NCBI RefSeq assembly: GCF_030657335.1
Contig: NZ_CP131039.1
Span: forward strand, 124,001-188,000
DNA from: Croceibacterium aestuarii
Lineage (GTDB): Bacteria; Pseudomonadota; Alphaproteobacteria; Sphingomonadales; Sphingomonadaceae
DNA: 64,000 nt
Direction: 5' to 3'
A program made the position numbers and the translations under genes. Shown in pieces: positions 24,269 through 35,176 of this stretch (positions are counted from its first letter, which is position 1; each line of letters starts with the position of its first letter). The notes beneath the pieces were generated by a model that worked only from the letters and a program-made list of their open reading frames with translations, ran no database searches and was not told where the DNA came from.

Positions 24269-24437
24269 CCAAGTATCCCCCGACCATGTCGGTGCCAGGA
24301 GGCAACGGATGCTGGAAGCGCAGCTGTGCTTGCACAAGCTGGTTCAGCATGACGGACGTGGGGGTGCCCTCTCCACACCTATTGACGCCTGCAGCCCGAT
24401 TGCGGACACCTGATCGTTCCGCTTTTCCAATCGGCCG

Positions 24438-25169
24438 CTATTGCACCTGGTCGAGGTGCAAATAGAGTTCGTTGAACCCCGACATATCCCGCAGACGCCC
24501 CCAGTCGGGGATCGCCAGGAAGCGTTTCTCGCGCACGATCAGTCTGTCATCCTCGAGTGCCTTCAGCGTTCGATTGACGTGGACCACGGTGAGGCCCGTC
24601 GCATCGGCGAGTTGCTCCTGGGTCATGGGGAATTCATAGCCTTCCGTGTCGCCCATCTCGGCGAGTTCCAGGCGCCGCGCAAACTCGCACAGGAGATGGG
24701 CTATCCGCTGTCTGGCCGGTCGCCGTCCCACGTTCATGACCCACTCGCGGTAGATCGAGGCATCGATCAGCGTGTCCACCCACAGCGCTCGCGCGATCCG
24801 CGGGTGGCCGTCGATCAGCGCGACAATCGCATCCTGTGAAATCGTGGCGACCTTCGCCCGCGTCAGTGTCTGAACGCTGTGATCGGCCGTCTTGAGCAGC
24901 GATCCCTCGAGGTCGACGAAGTCGCCCGGCACGTGAATGCTCACGATCTGCCGATCGCCGTCCGCGGTCAACTTGTGACGGAATGCGAGCCCCGAAATCA
25001 GAAGCGAGCTCTCGACCAGGGAATCGCCCTCGCGCACGAGATAGCGACCTGGTTCGGCGATCCTGGAGTGAAACGGCAGAGCCAGCAGGGCCTTGTGATC
25101 GCTCGCATCCAGCAAGCCTCTGCGGGCGAACTTGCGCGCCATCCTTTCGAGGGTGTGAGAGAGTTCCAC
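24438..25169 (-). CDS. Crp/Fnr-family transcriptional regulator (no Fe-S cluster motif)
   Basis: A 243-residue regulator. The cNMP-type effector domain (residues 30-145) includes YLVREGDSLVESSLLISGLAFRHKL and IVSIHVPGDFVDLEG. The C-terminal winged helix has MTQEQLADATGLTVVHVNRTLKALEDDRLI. The N-terminus lacks the Cys cluster of Fnr, and the glutamate/arginine cAMP site is not evident, so the signal is unknown. A phrase such as FPMTQEQLADATGLT is typical of a large alphaproteobacterial subgroup. Stand-alone gene. Confidence 0.87.
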   Translation of the reverse strand: MELSHTLERMARKFARRGLLDASDHKALLALPFHSRIAEPGRYLVREGDSLVESSLLISGLAFRHKLTADGDRQIVSIHVPGDFVDLEGSLLKTADHSVQTLTRAKVATISQDAIVALIDGHPRIARALWVDTLIDASIYREWVMNVGRRPARQRIAHLLCEFARRLELAEMGDTEGYEFPMTQEQLADATGLTVVHVNRTLKALEDDRLIVREKRFLAIPDWGRLRDMSGFNELYLHLDQVQ

Positions 25170-25414
25170 CGAAACGCTGCCTCGCTACTTGGGCGGGAGC
25201 ACGTCGAATCTCTCGGTCGCCTAAGCCCAGTTAGTGGTGCAGCGATGGAGCCACATTAACATCTTTGCCCCGTCGGCCCCCAACATATTTAAACATTTCC
25301 GCTCGCGCCGACTTTGGAAACCGAGCGGCGGGAGAATCTCGCGGCAAGCGTTTAACCTATGACGTGGCGGGGCGGAGCGATTCGGGCTTTCCTCCACAGC
25401 CGAGGAGAGGGCCA

Positions 25415-25708
25415 TTGGTCGAGTCGAACTTTGGTTTCGGACATACCTACACTCTCGTCCTGACCGACGGCGGCAGGCGCGGCGAAAGAGCTCTGGAATT
25501 TCGGGCTTCGGGAGCTGACGCCGCATTGCTCCAGGCACGGAAGGCTTGCGAGGGCCGTGAGTTCGAATTGTTCGAGAATGGGCGTTCCCTCGGTCGCCTT
25601 CGAATGGAGGACGAAGGGGGCTTTGGTCGCTCAACCCACCGAGCAGTCAGCGCGGCTATGCCGAGGTTTCGCAACCGAAGCCGAAGGCCGCAAGTGTCCG
25701 ACCATTGA
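25415..25708 (+). CDS. Small protein of unknown function
   Basis: A 97-residue protein with the core TYTLVLTDGGRRGERALEFRASGADAALLQARKACEGREFELFENGRSLGRLR. This matches a small alpha/beta protein type frequent in sphingomonads. The start is TTG 25415, with GAGGAGAGGG ending 4 bp upstream; the open frame reaches farther back but without a binding site or similarity. No catalytic motif. The C-terminal 25 residues (after GFGRS) are basic and may be poorly conserved. Confidence 0.55.
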   Translation: MVESNFGFGHTYTLVLTDGGRRGERALEFRASGADAALLQARKACEGREFELFENGRSLGRLRMEDEGGFGRSTHRAVSAAMPRFRNRSRRPQVSDH

Positions 25709-25854
25709 ACCGGGCGAAGCCGCTCGGCGTCTCGTAGCGCGGCAGCTTACCGCCCCTGTGCGGGCGGCGCGATGACGCGATTTTCGTGATCGCCGCCTGG
25801 CATCCCGCCTTTTTCCACTTTCCTACACGTCCCCACCTGTGCCTTGATCGGGGC

Positions 25855-26341
25855 ATGCCCGAATCCAACACCCGCTGGCCCGCCTATGCGCGCGTGCCGC
25901 CGTTCCTGCCCGTGCCGCTCCGCGCGCGGGCGGGCGGGTGGACGCACCAGAAGCAGGCGGCGCTGATCGGCTTTCTCGCCGAGACCGGCTGCGTGGCCGA
26001 GGCGGCGCGGCGGGTGGGGATGAGCCGGATGGGCGCCTGGCGGCTGCGCCGGCGCCCGGGCGCCGCGGGCCTCGCCCATGCCTGGGACACGGTCATGGCC
26101 TACCACGCGCAGGCGTCCGGCCACCTGCGTAACCTTTCCGCGGCGGAAGGTTACGGCCGGGGAGCTTGCCGGGTACGCCTACGAAGGCCCGATCGTGCTG
26201 CGGATGCGGGGCGGAAGGTATGTCGGCGCGGAGCGCAAACCGAATGCTACTGCCTTGATTCGCCTGGTAAATCGGCTCGAGTCCAACGCCGCGCGCTATG
26301 GCTGGAACCACGGCGCTGCGCAGCCCGGTGACGGGGCATGA
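25855..26341 (+). pseudogene. Frameshifted gene for a small helix-turn-helix-like protein
   Basis: The first part (ATG 25855, frame 1) reads GWTHQKQAALIGFLAETGCVAEAARRVGMSRMGAWRLRRRPGA, a typical HTH region found in many sphingomonad proteins. The continuation appears only in frame 2: RKVTAGELAGYAYEGPIVLRMRGGRYVGAERKPNATALIRLVNRLE, ending at 26341. The switch lies near 26140-26160 and equals a one-base insertion (or two-base loss). Either a true pseudogene or a sequencing error; both parts look well preserved. Confidence 0.6.
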
Positions 26342-26392
26342 GAGAAGTTAAAATTTTCCGCGTTTGGCGTCCGCCTGCAACGGTGCCGGAGG

Positions 26393-26554
26393 TCAGGCGC
26401 ACTCGTGCGCCGCGGCCATTTGCGCCACGAACCAGGCGCACGCGGCCGCAGCCCCCAGCACGGCGGGCTGCGGGCCGCTTGCCCGCAGGGCTGCGGCGGA
26501 CGCCAGCCGTTCGACTTCGCAGTCCGCCGGGAAACTCGGCGATGCGCCGCTCAA
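26393..26554 (-). CDS. Possible small hydrophobic-tailed protein (TTG start)
   Basis: A 53-residue frame starting at TTG 26554, which overlaps the TGA stop of the upstream small gene (ATTGA). The C-terminus is one hydrophobic segment (AVLGAAAACAWFVAQMAAA). Third-position GC is high, as in real genes of this genome. There is no similarity I can name. The coupled start and codon pattern are the only support. Confidence 0.35.
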   Translation of the reverse strand: MSGASPSFPADCEVERLASAAALRASGPQPAVLGAAAACAWFVAQMAAAHECA

Positions 26555-26709
26555 TCGACCATCGCCGCGACGAGGCGGCGCAGTTCGAGCGTGCTGAGGG
26601 TGGGGGACCGGCGTTGCTGGCACGGGTTGCTCCTGCCGGTATCGGCCTTCGCCCCGTAACGGGGGGAAAGCCGGGGGCGCGAGGTCGCGCCGTTGATCTG
26701 TGTTGCCAT
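26551..26709 (-). CDS. Possible small basic protein
   Basis: A 52-residue frame from ATG 26709. Its end, QQRRSPTLSTLELRRLVAAM, looks helical and conserved in style, and about 85% of third codon positions are G or C, matching neighbouring genes. No clear Shine-Dalgarno sequence precedes it. It lies downstream of infA on the same strand (48 bp gap), so it may ride on the infA transcript. Confidence 0.45.
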   Translation of the reverse strand: MATQINGATSRPRLSPRYGAKADTGRSNPCQQRRSPTLSTLELRRLVAAMVD

Positions 26710-26757
26710 TGTAGTTGTGCGGCGGCTAGGCGGCCGCCCTTTCATAAATGCGGCGAG

Positions 26758-27021
26758 CTAGCGGCGGAAGCCGCTCCGGCGTTTGGCCGGGCCCTGTCCG
26801 GGCGTGCGCTCGCGAAATACGATCCGGCCTTTGGTCAGATCGTAGGGAGTCATTTCCACGTGGACCCGGTCGCCGACGACCGAGCGGATACGGTAACGCC
26901 GCATCTTTCCGGCAGTGTAGGCGACGAGAGAATGCTGGTTGTCGAGCGTGACGCGAAAGCGTCCATCGGGCAGGATCTCTTCGATCTGACCTTCGAGGGT
27001 GAGCAGTTCTTCTTTCGCCAA
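26758..27021 (-). CDS. infA: Translation initiation factor IF-1
   Basis: An 87-residue IF-1 with the S1/OB-fold sequence [69 protein letters not shown]-terminal basic extension ([15 protein letters not shown], 15 residues) goes beyond the usual 72, as I remember from other sphingomonads. Essential for initiation on the 30S subunit. Confidence 0.96.
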   Translation of the reverse strand: MAKEELLTLEGQIEEILPDGRFRVTLDNQHSLVAYTAGKMRRYRIRSVVGDRVHVEMTPYDLTKGRIVFRERTPGQGPAKRRSGFRR

Positions 27022-27205
27022 GGCGCGGGGTCCTCCGGGGGGAATGTATGAAACATCGCGCGGGCTTGGGGCCCGCGCGGCGGTGCCGAAAAAGCAGCGG
27101 GAAGGAAGGAAGCGGCGGGCCGGAGCCGGCCGTCAAATTCCGTCGCAAGCGACGTCAGCTGAGGTTGAGATAGGGATTGCCGGGAAAATAGCAACCCATG
27201 CGCCG

Positions 27206-28402
27206 CTAGAGCCCGAGATTGAGCCGGCGGCTGACCGTGTAATCGACCACCGAGACGAGCGCCCAGCTGAGCCACCAGCGCAGCCGGTTGAGCGGGGTCG
27301 CCCGGCTCTTGTGCAGCGGGATGGTGATCGGGGTGGAGGCTTCGGCGAGGTGATCGATGAACTGCCGCATGCGCGCCGCCAGCGCGGCGTCCTCGATCTT
27401 CACCACGATTTCGAGGTTGATGTAGAGACTGCGCATGTCGAAATTGGCGCTGCCCGCATAGACCGCATCGTCGAGCACGATCAGCTTGGTGTGGAGCTTG
27501 CAAGGTTCGAATTCGAAGATTCGCGCCCGCGCCTTGAGCAGGGTGCCGTAGAGCAGCCGCGAGGCGCCGATCGTCGCGCCGTTATCGGATTTGGCGGCGA
27601 GCACCAGGCGCGTCTCGCCCTTGCACGCGATGCGCCGGATCCGGCGCAGCAGCATGATCGCGGGCGAGAAATAGGCCATGACCATGTCGAGCCGCTCGCC
27701 GCGGATGAGATCGCGCGTGACGCTTTTCGCCCAGGGCGAGAGCCAGCGAGTCGGGCCGCCGATCAGCAGTTGGACGGGCGAACGCCCGCCATCCCATTCG
27801 CGCACCCGGCGGCGAATGTCGCGAAAGCGGGCGTCGGGATCGCGGGTCCATTCCTCGAGCTCGTGAAACCACTCGGTTACCCGTTCGACCAGGCTGCCCT
27901 CGACGGTGAAGGCAAGGTCGTTCCAGCCGTTCTCGCGCGGCGGCGCGAAATAGTCCTCTTCGATATTGAACCCGCCCAGCATGGCGACGCGGTTGTCCGC
28001 CACGACGATCTTCTGGTGGTTGCGAATGAGAAAACGGACCGACCACTTCGGCAGGAAGCGGCAGAAGCGGCCGCCCGCCGCTTCCAGCTCGGCGAAGAAG
28101 CCGTCGGCCACCGCGGCACCGAAGCCGTCGACGATCAAAGAGACATCGACCCCGCGGCGGGCGGCAGCGACCAGTGCGTCGCGAACCCGCACCCCGGCAG
28201 CGTCGGGGCTGAAGATGTAGAACGCCATGTGCAGGCTCACTTCAGCACTATCGATCAGCGCACAGAGCCGTTCGAGCCGGTCGCGCCCGGCGGGAAAGAA
28301 CTCGAGGCGCTGGCCCTGCGCCAGGCACGCGAAGGGCGGCGGATCGACGTAGTCCCGGATGGCCGGCGACGGCGGGGCGAAAGCGCTGGCGGGACTTTGC
28401 AT
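27206..28402 (-). CDS. Phospholipase D-type phospholipid synthase (cardiolipin synthase-like)
   Basis: A 398-residue PLD-superfamily enzyme. The first HKD motif is [20 protein letters not shown] (H-x-K present) and the second [24 protein letters not shown]. There is no N-terminal TM pair, which fits the soluble or peripheral ClsB-like group. A C-terminal hydrophobic stretch ([15 protein letters not shown]) may attach it to the inner membrane. It is expected to condense phosphatidylglycerol with another phospholipid or glycerol. Divergent from rpoZ. Confidence 0.83.
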   Translation of the reverse strand: MQSPASAFAPPSPAIRDYVDPPPFACLAQGQRLEFFPAGRDRLERLCALIDSAEVSLHMAFYIFSPDAAGVRVRDALVAAARRGVDVSLIVDGFGAAVADGFFAELEAAGGRFCRFLPKWSVRFLIRNHQKIVVADNRVAMLGGFNIEEDYFAPPRENGWNDLAFTVEGSLVERVTEWFHELEEWTRDPDARFRDIRRRVREWDGGRSPVQLLIGGPTRWLSPWAKSVTRDLIRGERLDMVMAYFSPAIMLLRRIRRIACKGETRLVLAAKSDNGATIGASRLLYGTLLKARARIFEFEPCKLHTKLIVLDDAVYAGSANFDMRSLYINLEIVVKIEDAALAARMRQFIDHLAEASTPITIPLHKSRATPLNRLRWWLSWALVSVVDYTVSRRLNLGL

Positions 28403-28506
28403 GGGCGGTCCATAGCACGGCGCCGCAGGGCGAAAACCTTGACTCTCGGTGCTGCGGTGCCTACTTGGCGCGCTTTCCCGCTAAACCCATTTTTCCGAGG
28501 TGCCCG

Positions 28507-28854
28507 ATGGCGCGCGTTACCGTCGAAGATTGCGTCGACAAGATCCCCAACCGTTTCGACCTGGTCCTGCTGGCCGCCCAGCGGGCGCGCGAGATTTCCG
28601 GCGGGGCGGAACTGACCATCGACCGTGACCGCGACAAGAACCCGGTCGTCGCGCTGCGCGAGATCGCCGAAGAGACCGTCAAGCCCAAGCACCTGCAGGA
28701 AAGCCTGGTCACCAACCTGCAGAAGATTCTCCCCGACGACGAGGACGAGGCTGACGAAATCGGCTCGCTCAGCCAGTCGGCCGAGGCCATGCGCCTCTCT
28801 GCCGCCGCGCCGACCCGTTCGACCTCGATCGGCGCCGACTACGACGGCAACTGA
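28507..28854 (+). CDS. rpoZ: RNA polymerase omega subunit
   Basis: A 115-residue omega subunit: [33 protein letters not shown], then [19 protein letters not shown] 28507 is the family start, although the frame opens at 28465. A C-terminal acidic tail ([14 protein letters not shown]) is usual in alphaproteobacteria. It is followed by a clean terminator. Confidence 0.96.
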   Translation: MARVTVEDCVDKIPNRFDLVLLAAQRAREISGGAELTIDRDRDKNPVVALREIAEETVKPKHLQESLVTNLQKILPDDEDEADEIGSLSQSAEAMRLSAAAPTRSTSIGADYDGN

Positions 28855-28877
28855 CCGGTTCTTCCAATACCCGAACG

Positions 28878-28904
28878 AGGGCCGCCGTCGTGCGGCCCTT
28901 TTTC
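28878..28904 (+). terminator. rpoZ intrinsic terminator
   Basis: AGGGCCGC (28878-28885) pairs with GCGGCCCT (28892-28899) and is followed by four more T. It lies 24 bp after the rpoZ stop. Confidence 0.9.
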
Positions 28905-28949
28905 GTTTCGGCATTCCGCGATAAGATCGCGCCGGCAAAGGGGGTACGG

Positions 28950-30044
28950 ATGGGCGATTTCGGCGAAGCGTTGGGCACCGTGGTCGAAGGCGGCCTCTAT
29001 TCGCGTGCGGTCGAGCCGGCGCGGGGTGAGACCGGCCGGCACGGCCACACGCACGAGAGCGCCTGCCTCAACTGCGGCACCGAACTGGTCGGCCCGCACT
29101 GCCACGCCTGCGGCCAGCATGCCCACATCCACCGCACGATCGGCGCCTTCATGCACGACTTGCTGCACGGTGTGCTCCACGCCGACGGCAAGACGTTTCG
29201 CACCCTGCCGCTGCTGGCGTGGAAGCCGGGCGAACTGACCCGCCGTTACATCGAGGGCGAGCGCGCGCGCTTCGTCAGCCCGATGGCTTTGTTCCTCTTC
29301 GCGGTGTTCCTGATGTTCGCGGTCTTTCAGCTGGCCGGCATTGCCCCGCCGGCCGACCTCGGACCGCCGGTTCAGGTTGGCACGGTGGGATCTCCCGCCG
29401 AGACGGAGCAGCGCCTTGAGAAAGAGCTGGCGGAGCTCAAGGACGCTCGCAAGGAGATGGGGGACGGAAATCCAGGCTCGCGGTTCGTCGACATGCAGAT
29501 CGACCGCCTGGAAGAACAACTGAGCCGCAAGCCTGCCGACGCCGCCGAGGGCACAGTCGTCGCGCTCGAATCGGGCCACGCCACGACGAACGTCGCTACC
29601 CCCTACTCGGGGATCGCATTGATCGATCACGGCATCGACAAGTGGCGCACCAACCCGAGCCTGATGGCCTACAAGCTGCAGTCGAACAGCTACAAGTTTT
29701 CGTGGTTGTTGATTCCGCTGTCGGTCCCGTTCGTCTGGCTGCTCTTCCTCTGGCGCCGCCGTTTCGGAATCTACGACCACTCGGTCTTCGTGACCTATTC
29801 GCTCGCCTTTATGACCCTTTTCTACGTCGTATTGGTCCTGCTCAGCGGCCTGGGAATAAGCGCCGGGGCTTTGCGGACCATCGCCGTCGTGGTGCCGCCG
29901 ATTCACATCTACCGCCAGCTCAAGGGAGCCTACGGCCTGACGCGGTTTTCGGCGCTTTGGCGCACGACGGTGCTATGCGCCTTCATCTTCGTGATCCTGT
30001 TCCTGTTCATCGACGTCCTGCTGGTCCTCGGCGCGCTCGGCTAG
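28950..30044 (+). CDS. DUF3667 membrane protein with zinc ribbon
   Basis: A 364-residue protein. An N-terminal zinc ribbon CLNCGTELVGPHCHACGQ (about residues 39-56) and HRTIGAFMHDLLHGV lead into a membrane domain with helices near FVSPMALFLFAVFLMFAVF and four more in the C-terminal third. A periplasmic or cytosolic loop of about 120 charged residues separates them. This is the DUF3667 layout. Function unknown; some members are suggested to act in envelope maintenance. ATG 28950 chosen because the family starts close to the ribbon. Confidence 0.8.
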   Translation: MGDFGEALGTVVEGGLYSRAVEPARGETGRHGHTHESACLNCGTELVGPHCHACGQHAHIHRTIGAFMHDLLHGVLHADGKTFRTLPLLAWKPGELTRRYIEGERARFVSPMALFLFAVFLMFAVFQLAGIAPPADLGPPVQVGTVGSPAETEQRLEKELAELKDARKEMGDGNPGSRFVDMQIDRLEEQLSRKPADAAEGTVVALESGHATTNVATPYSGIALIDHGIDKWRTNPSLMAYKLQSNSYKFSWLLIPLSVPFVWLLFLWRRRFGIYDHSVFVTYSLAFMTLFYVVLVLLSGLGISAGALRTIAVVVPPIHIYRQLKGAYGLTRFSALWRTTVLCAFIFVILFLFIDVLLVLGALG

Positions 30045-30054
30045 GTCGATACGG

Positions 30055-30089
30055 AAAAGGGCCGCCCGGCAAGAACCGGTCGGCCCCTT
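30055..30089 (-). terminator. ftsH terminator (minus strand)
   Basis: Read leftward, GGGCCG-A-CCGG pairs with CCGG-G-CGGCCC around TTCTTG and runs into TTTTCC. It lies 27 bp past the ftsH stop and between convergent genes. Confidence 0.75.
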
Positions 30090-30115
30090 CACGGCGATCG
30101 CCTTGAAGCTGGGGA

Positions 30116-32065
<1,950 letters not shown>

Positions 32066-32172
32066 CAGGTCAGGTCCTGCCTTTCATGCTGAATGTAGGC
32101 GCACGGGGGTGAATGGCAAGTTGACGAGCGAATCTCTGTGGCGCGCAATCGCACGCCCCGCGCTGCCCGGCG

Positions 32173-33006
32173 TCAGTGCACGGCCGGCTTGGGATCCCCA
32201 CCGAAGGTCCGCTCGCCCCGGCGGGTCACGTGAATGTCACAGATCAGTCCGTCCCGCAGCGTGTAGACGACCTGCACGGGCACATCGTAAAACTCGCCCT
32301 GCTTGAGCGGCCCGACAGCGAAATCGGGTGCGTCCTCGACCGCGGTGAAGCGGCTGACGGCGTCGTACACGATCTTCTCGTCGGTGAACTCGAGATGCTC
32401 GGGGATGACCGTCTCGCGGACCCGGGCGAACATCGGCTTGTAGAAATCGACGATGCCTTGCTTGCCGACCACGTCGCCAACCGAGCTGGTCAGATGGAGG
32501 ACCACGTCGTCGGTATAGAACTGCGGAAAGCGCTCGAACTCGGCGCCCGAAAAGGCCGCGGAATAGGCCTGGAATGCGGCCCGCTGGCTCGGATGCGCGC
32601 CGAGCCGGGGCAGTTTGCTGACACCCGTTTCCGGCGGCCAGGTCATCGACTTCAGCTCGGCAATCTTGCCTTCCTCGTTCAGCGTGTAGGTGACGAAGAA
32701 CTTCACCGTCACCAGATCGCCCGGATGCAATTCGCCGAACGGGAAATCGGTCCGATGCTTGCTGGCGTGAAAGTCCATGTCGACCTCGGCGAACAGCAGG
32801 CCGTCGCGGCTCATCACCACCTGCGGCCGCATCACCTCGCGCACGCCGTCGTGCGCCCAGTTGAGGAAGGCAAGCAGCTCGCCCGCGCCTTCGCGCACGC
32901 CATTGGCGCTGACCATGCGGCAATCTTCGGCGAAGAAGCGATCGACGAGCGCGGCGTCGTCGCCGGTGTTGAACAGGTCTTCGTAGGCTTGGTAGTCGAG
33001 TTCCAT
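32173..33006 (-). CDS. SnoaL/NTF2-like two-domain protein
   Basis: A 277-residue protein made of two SnoaL-type cone folds: residues 1-135 (YQAYEDLFNTGDDAALVDRFFAEDCRMVSANGVREG) and 140-277 (FQAYSAAFSGAEFERFPQFYTDDVVLHLTSSVGDVVGKQGIVDFYKPM). ATG 33006 is in frame in a much longer open frame that continues antisense to manA and is not coding. SnoaL-like proteins act as isomerases, cyclases or small-molecule binders; the duplicated form suggests an internal dimer. No partner gene is adjacent. Confidence 0.75.
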   Translation of the reverse strand: MELDYQAYEDLFNTGDDAALVDRFFAEDCRMVSANGVREGAGELLAFLNWAHDGVREVMRPQVVMSRDGLLFAEVDMDFHASKHRTDFPFGELHPGDLVTVKFFVTYTLNEEGKIAELKSMTWPPETGVSKLPRLGAHPSQRAAFQAYSAAFSGAEFERFPQFYTDDVVLHLTSSVGDVVGKQGIVDFYKPMFARVRETVIPEHLEFTDEKIVYDAVSRFTAVEDAPDFAVGPLKQGEFYDVPVQVVYTLRDGLICDIHVTRRGERTFGGDPKPAVH

Positions 33007-33096
33007 CGCGCGGTTATGGCCGCTGCGGCGCGCGCCGAAAAGGGGCAAGGCGCAAGCGCGATTGTCGAGCGGCCCGTCGCCCGGTAGGTACCGGCC

Positions 33097-33900
33097 ATGT
33101 TGCTCGAAACCAAGACGGTCCAAAAGCCCTGGGGCCGCGTAGACCTGCCCGCCCCCTTCACCGCGCCCGATGGCGAGCGGATTGGCGAGATCTGGTTCGT
33201 GCCGCCGCCGGAGCTGCCCGGCCTGCTGGTCAAATACCTGTTCACGAGCGAAAAGCTCTCGGTGCAATGCCATCCGTCGGACGCGCAGACCGAGGCGATG
33301 GGGCTCGGCCGGCAGGGCAAGGAGGAATGCTGGCTGGTGATCGACGCCGAACCGGGTGCAAAGCTCGGCATCGGATTCGAGCGTGAGGTCGGGGCCGAGG
33401 AAATGCGCGCCGCGGCGCTGGACGGCAGCATCGAAGGCCTGCTCACCTGGCACCGCGTGCGCGCCGGCGACTTCTTCTACATCCCGGCGAACACCGTCCA
33501 CGCGATCGGCCCGGGCTGCTCGATCATCGAGGTGCAGCAGAACTCCGACATCACCTACCGCCTCTACGACTACGGCCGGGAGCGCGAGCTGCACCTCGAC
33601 GAAGGCGTGGCGGTGGCACGGGGCGAGCCCTACCCCGACAGCCTCAAGACCTTCGTCGGCCACGGTTCGGACATCGGGCTGGTCGATGGACCTCATTTCC
33701 GGCTCGACCAGCTGGCCGGCGGCCCCGACCCGGCGATCTCGGCGCGCTATCGCGGGCCTCTGCTGGTGATCCCGCGCGAAGGCGATGTCGCGGTCGAAGG
33801 CGAGGCCGTCAGCCCCGGGCAGTGCGCGCTGGCCCGCGAGATCGACGCGGTCGAATTCGCCGAAGACGGCACCTGCCTGATCGCCCAACCGATGGCGTAA
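33097..33900 (+). CDS. manA: Class I mannose-6-phosphate isomerase-like enzyme
   Basis: A 267-residue short form. The zinc site is suggested by VQCHPSDAQ (Gln, His) and the Glu in KEECWLVI, with the His in IPANTVHAIGPGCSIIEVQQNSDITYRLYDYGR. This is the class I phosphomannose isomerase pattern, connecting fructose-6-P and mannose-6-P. It is shorter than the E. coli protein (391) because the helical insert is missing, as in many alphaproteobacteria. Divergent from the SnoaL-like gene. Confidence 0.85.
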   Translation: MLLETKTVQKPWGRVDLPAPFTAPDGERIGEIWFVPPPELPGLLVKYLFTSEKLSVQCHPSDAQTEAMGLGRQGKEECWLVIDAEPGAKLGIGFEREVGAEEMRAAALDGSIEGLLTWHRVRAGDFFYIPANTVHAIGPGCSIIEVQQNSDITYRLYDYGRERELHLDEGVAVARGEPYPDSLKTFVGHGSDIGLVDGPHFRLDQLAGGPDPAISARYRGPLLVIPREGDVAVEGEAVSPGQCALAREIDAVEFAEDGTCLIAQPMA

Positions 33901-34152
33901 GCCAGTCGTTCAGGTTTTGCCGTGAATTCCTGACTCGAGTGAGTGACACAAGCGACACCCTGTCACCCTGGAATTCGGCGATTACAGCACTGATTATATT
34001 TACTATTTCCGCGAAAACGCCGGGTGACAGATTCGCGAAACCGAAAGCGCGGGCAACACCGGTGGGCATGCTGCGCGAGAAACGCGAGACCGACGATCGG
34101 AAAGAACTGTCAGGGTGATTGCAGCTTCGGCGCGTGTAGGACAGCGAAAATT

Positions 34153-34171
34153 CCTCCCCGGACTGGGGAGG
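34153..34171 (-). terminator. Hairpin after mmsB, likely terminator
   Basis: CCTCCCC-GGACT-GGGGAGG hairpin directly after the mmsB stop. Read leftward it is followed by AATTTTC, a short T-run. The remaining spacer (33901-34152) is AT-richer around 34000 and shows short repeats of GTGACA/TGTCAC, but no gene. Confidence 0.6.
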
Positions 34172-34172
34172 A

Positions 34173-35042
34173 TTACAGCGTCTCGATAATGGCCGAGAAG
34201 TCGCGGCCGCCGTTGCCGGCGGCGTCGAACGCCTCGTAGAGTTCGCGCGCGTGGGCTCCCATCTGGGCGTCGACGCCGGCGGTCTCCGCCGCTTCCATCG
34301 CCAGCCGCAGGTCCTTGAGCATCAGGCCGGTGGCGAAGCCGCCCTTGTACTCGTTGTCGGCGGGCGTGGTCGGGCCGACGCCGGGCAGCGGACAGTAGCT
34401 CGTCACCGACCACGACTGGCCCGAGGAGACCGAGGCGATGTCGTAGAAGGTCTGCGGGTCGAGCCCGAGCTTCTTGGCCATGGTGAAGGCCTCGCAGGTG
34501 CCGATCATGTGGATGCCGAGCATCATGTTGTTGCAGATCTTGGCCGCTTGCCCGGCCCCTGCGCCGCCGGCATGGATCACCGCCTTGCCCATGCCCTCGA
34601 GCACCCGCTTGGCGCGCTCGAAGCCTTCGCCGCTGCCGCCGACCATGAAGGTCAGCGTCCCGGCATTGGCCGCGGCGATCCCGCCCGAGACGGGGGCGTC
34701 GACCATCGCGTAACCGCCATCAGCGGCCAGCCGTTCGACCTCGCGCGCTGTGGCCACATCGATGGTTGAGCAGTCGATCAGGATCGCATCGGTCGGAGCA
34801 TGGCCGATCACCTCTCCGGTATAGGCGCTGAGTACAATCTGGCCGTTGGGCAGCATCGACACGACCGCATCGACGCCCTCGACAGCTTCTCTCACCGAAC
34901 CGAACGTTGCGCAGCCGTTGGCCTGCGCTGCATCGAGCGCTTCGCTGGCAAGGTCGAACGCACGCACCTCGTGCCCTTCCTTGACGAGGTTCGCGGCCAT
35001 CCCGCCGCCCATGTTGCCGAGGCCGATGAAGGCGATTTTCAT
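34173..35042 (-). CDS. mmsB: 3-hydroxyisobutyrate dehydrogenase
   Basis: A 289-residue NAD-dependent dehydrogenase of valine catabolism, oxidising 3-hydroxyisobutyrate to methylmalonate semialdehyde. The N-terminal IAFIGLGNMGGGMAANLVKEGH is the Rossmann motif and family signature. DAPVSGGIAAANAGTLTFMVGG is the substrate loop, and the catalytic Lys lies in GAGQAAKICNNMMLG. It closes the leftward mmsA-hydratase-mmsB set, with a REP cluster between it and the hydratase gene. Confidence 0.94.
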   Translation of the reverse strand: MKIAFIGLGNMGGGMAANLVKEGHEVRAFDLASEALDAAQANGCATFGSVREAVEGVDAVVSMLPNGQIVLSAYTGEVIGHAPTDAILIDCSTIDVATAREVERLAADGGYAMVDAPVSGGIAAANAGTLTFMVGGSGEGFERAKRVLEGMGKAVIHAGGAGAGQAAKICNNMMLGIHMIGTCEAFTMAKKLGLDPQTFYDIASVSSGQSWSVTSYCPLPGVGPTTPADNEYKGGFATGLMLKDLRLAMEAAETAGVDAQMGAHARELYEAFDAAGNGGRDFSAIIETL

Positions 35043-35059
35043 GCTATTCTCTCCAATGC

Positions 35060-35166
35060 CCTCTCCCCTTCAGGGGAGAGGAGGGAGCCCCGGACCTGAT
35101 CCGGGGCGGAAGGAGAGGGGAATGCCGCGCCGCCCCTCTCCCAACCCCCTCCCCTGAAGGGGAGAG
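35060..35166. repeat. REP cluster between enoyl-CoA hydratase gene and mmsB
   Basis: CCTCTCCCC-TTCA-GGGGAGAGG (35060-35081), CCCCGGA-CCTGA-TCCGGGG (35088-35106), GGAGAGGGG (35112-35120) pairing with CCCCTCTCC (35133-35141), and a CCCC-TGAA-GGGG hairpin near 35151-35162 form a nested palindromic set. The outer arms are inverted copies of each other, like a BIME. It sits inside the operon, so mRNA processing or partial termination before mmsB is possible. Confidence 0.75.
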
Positions 35167-35176
35167 GGCTAGATAT

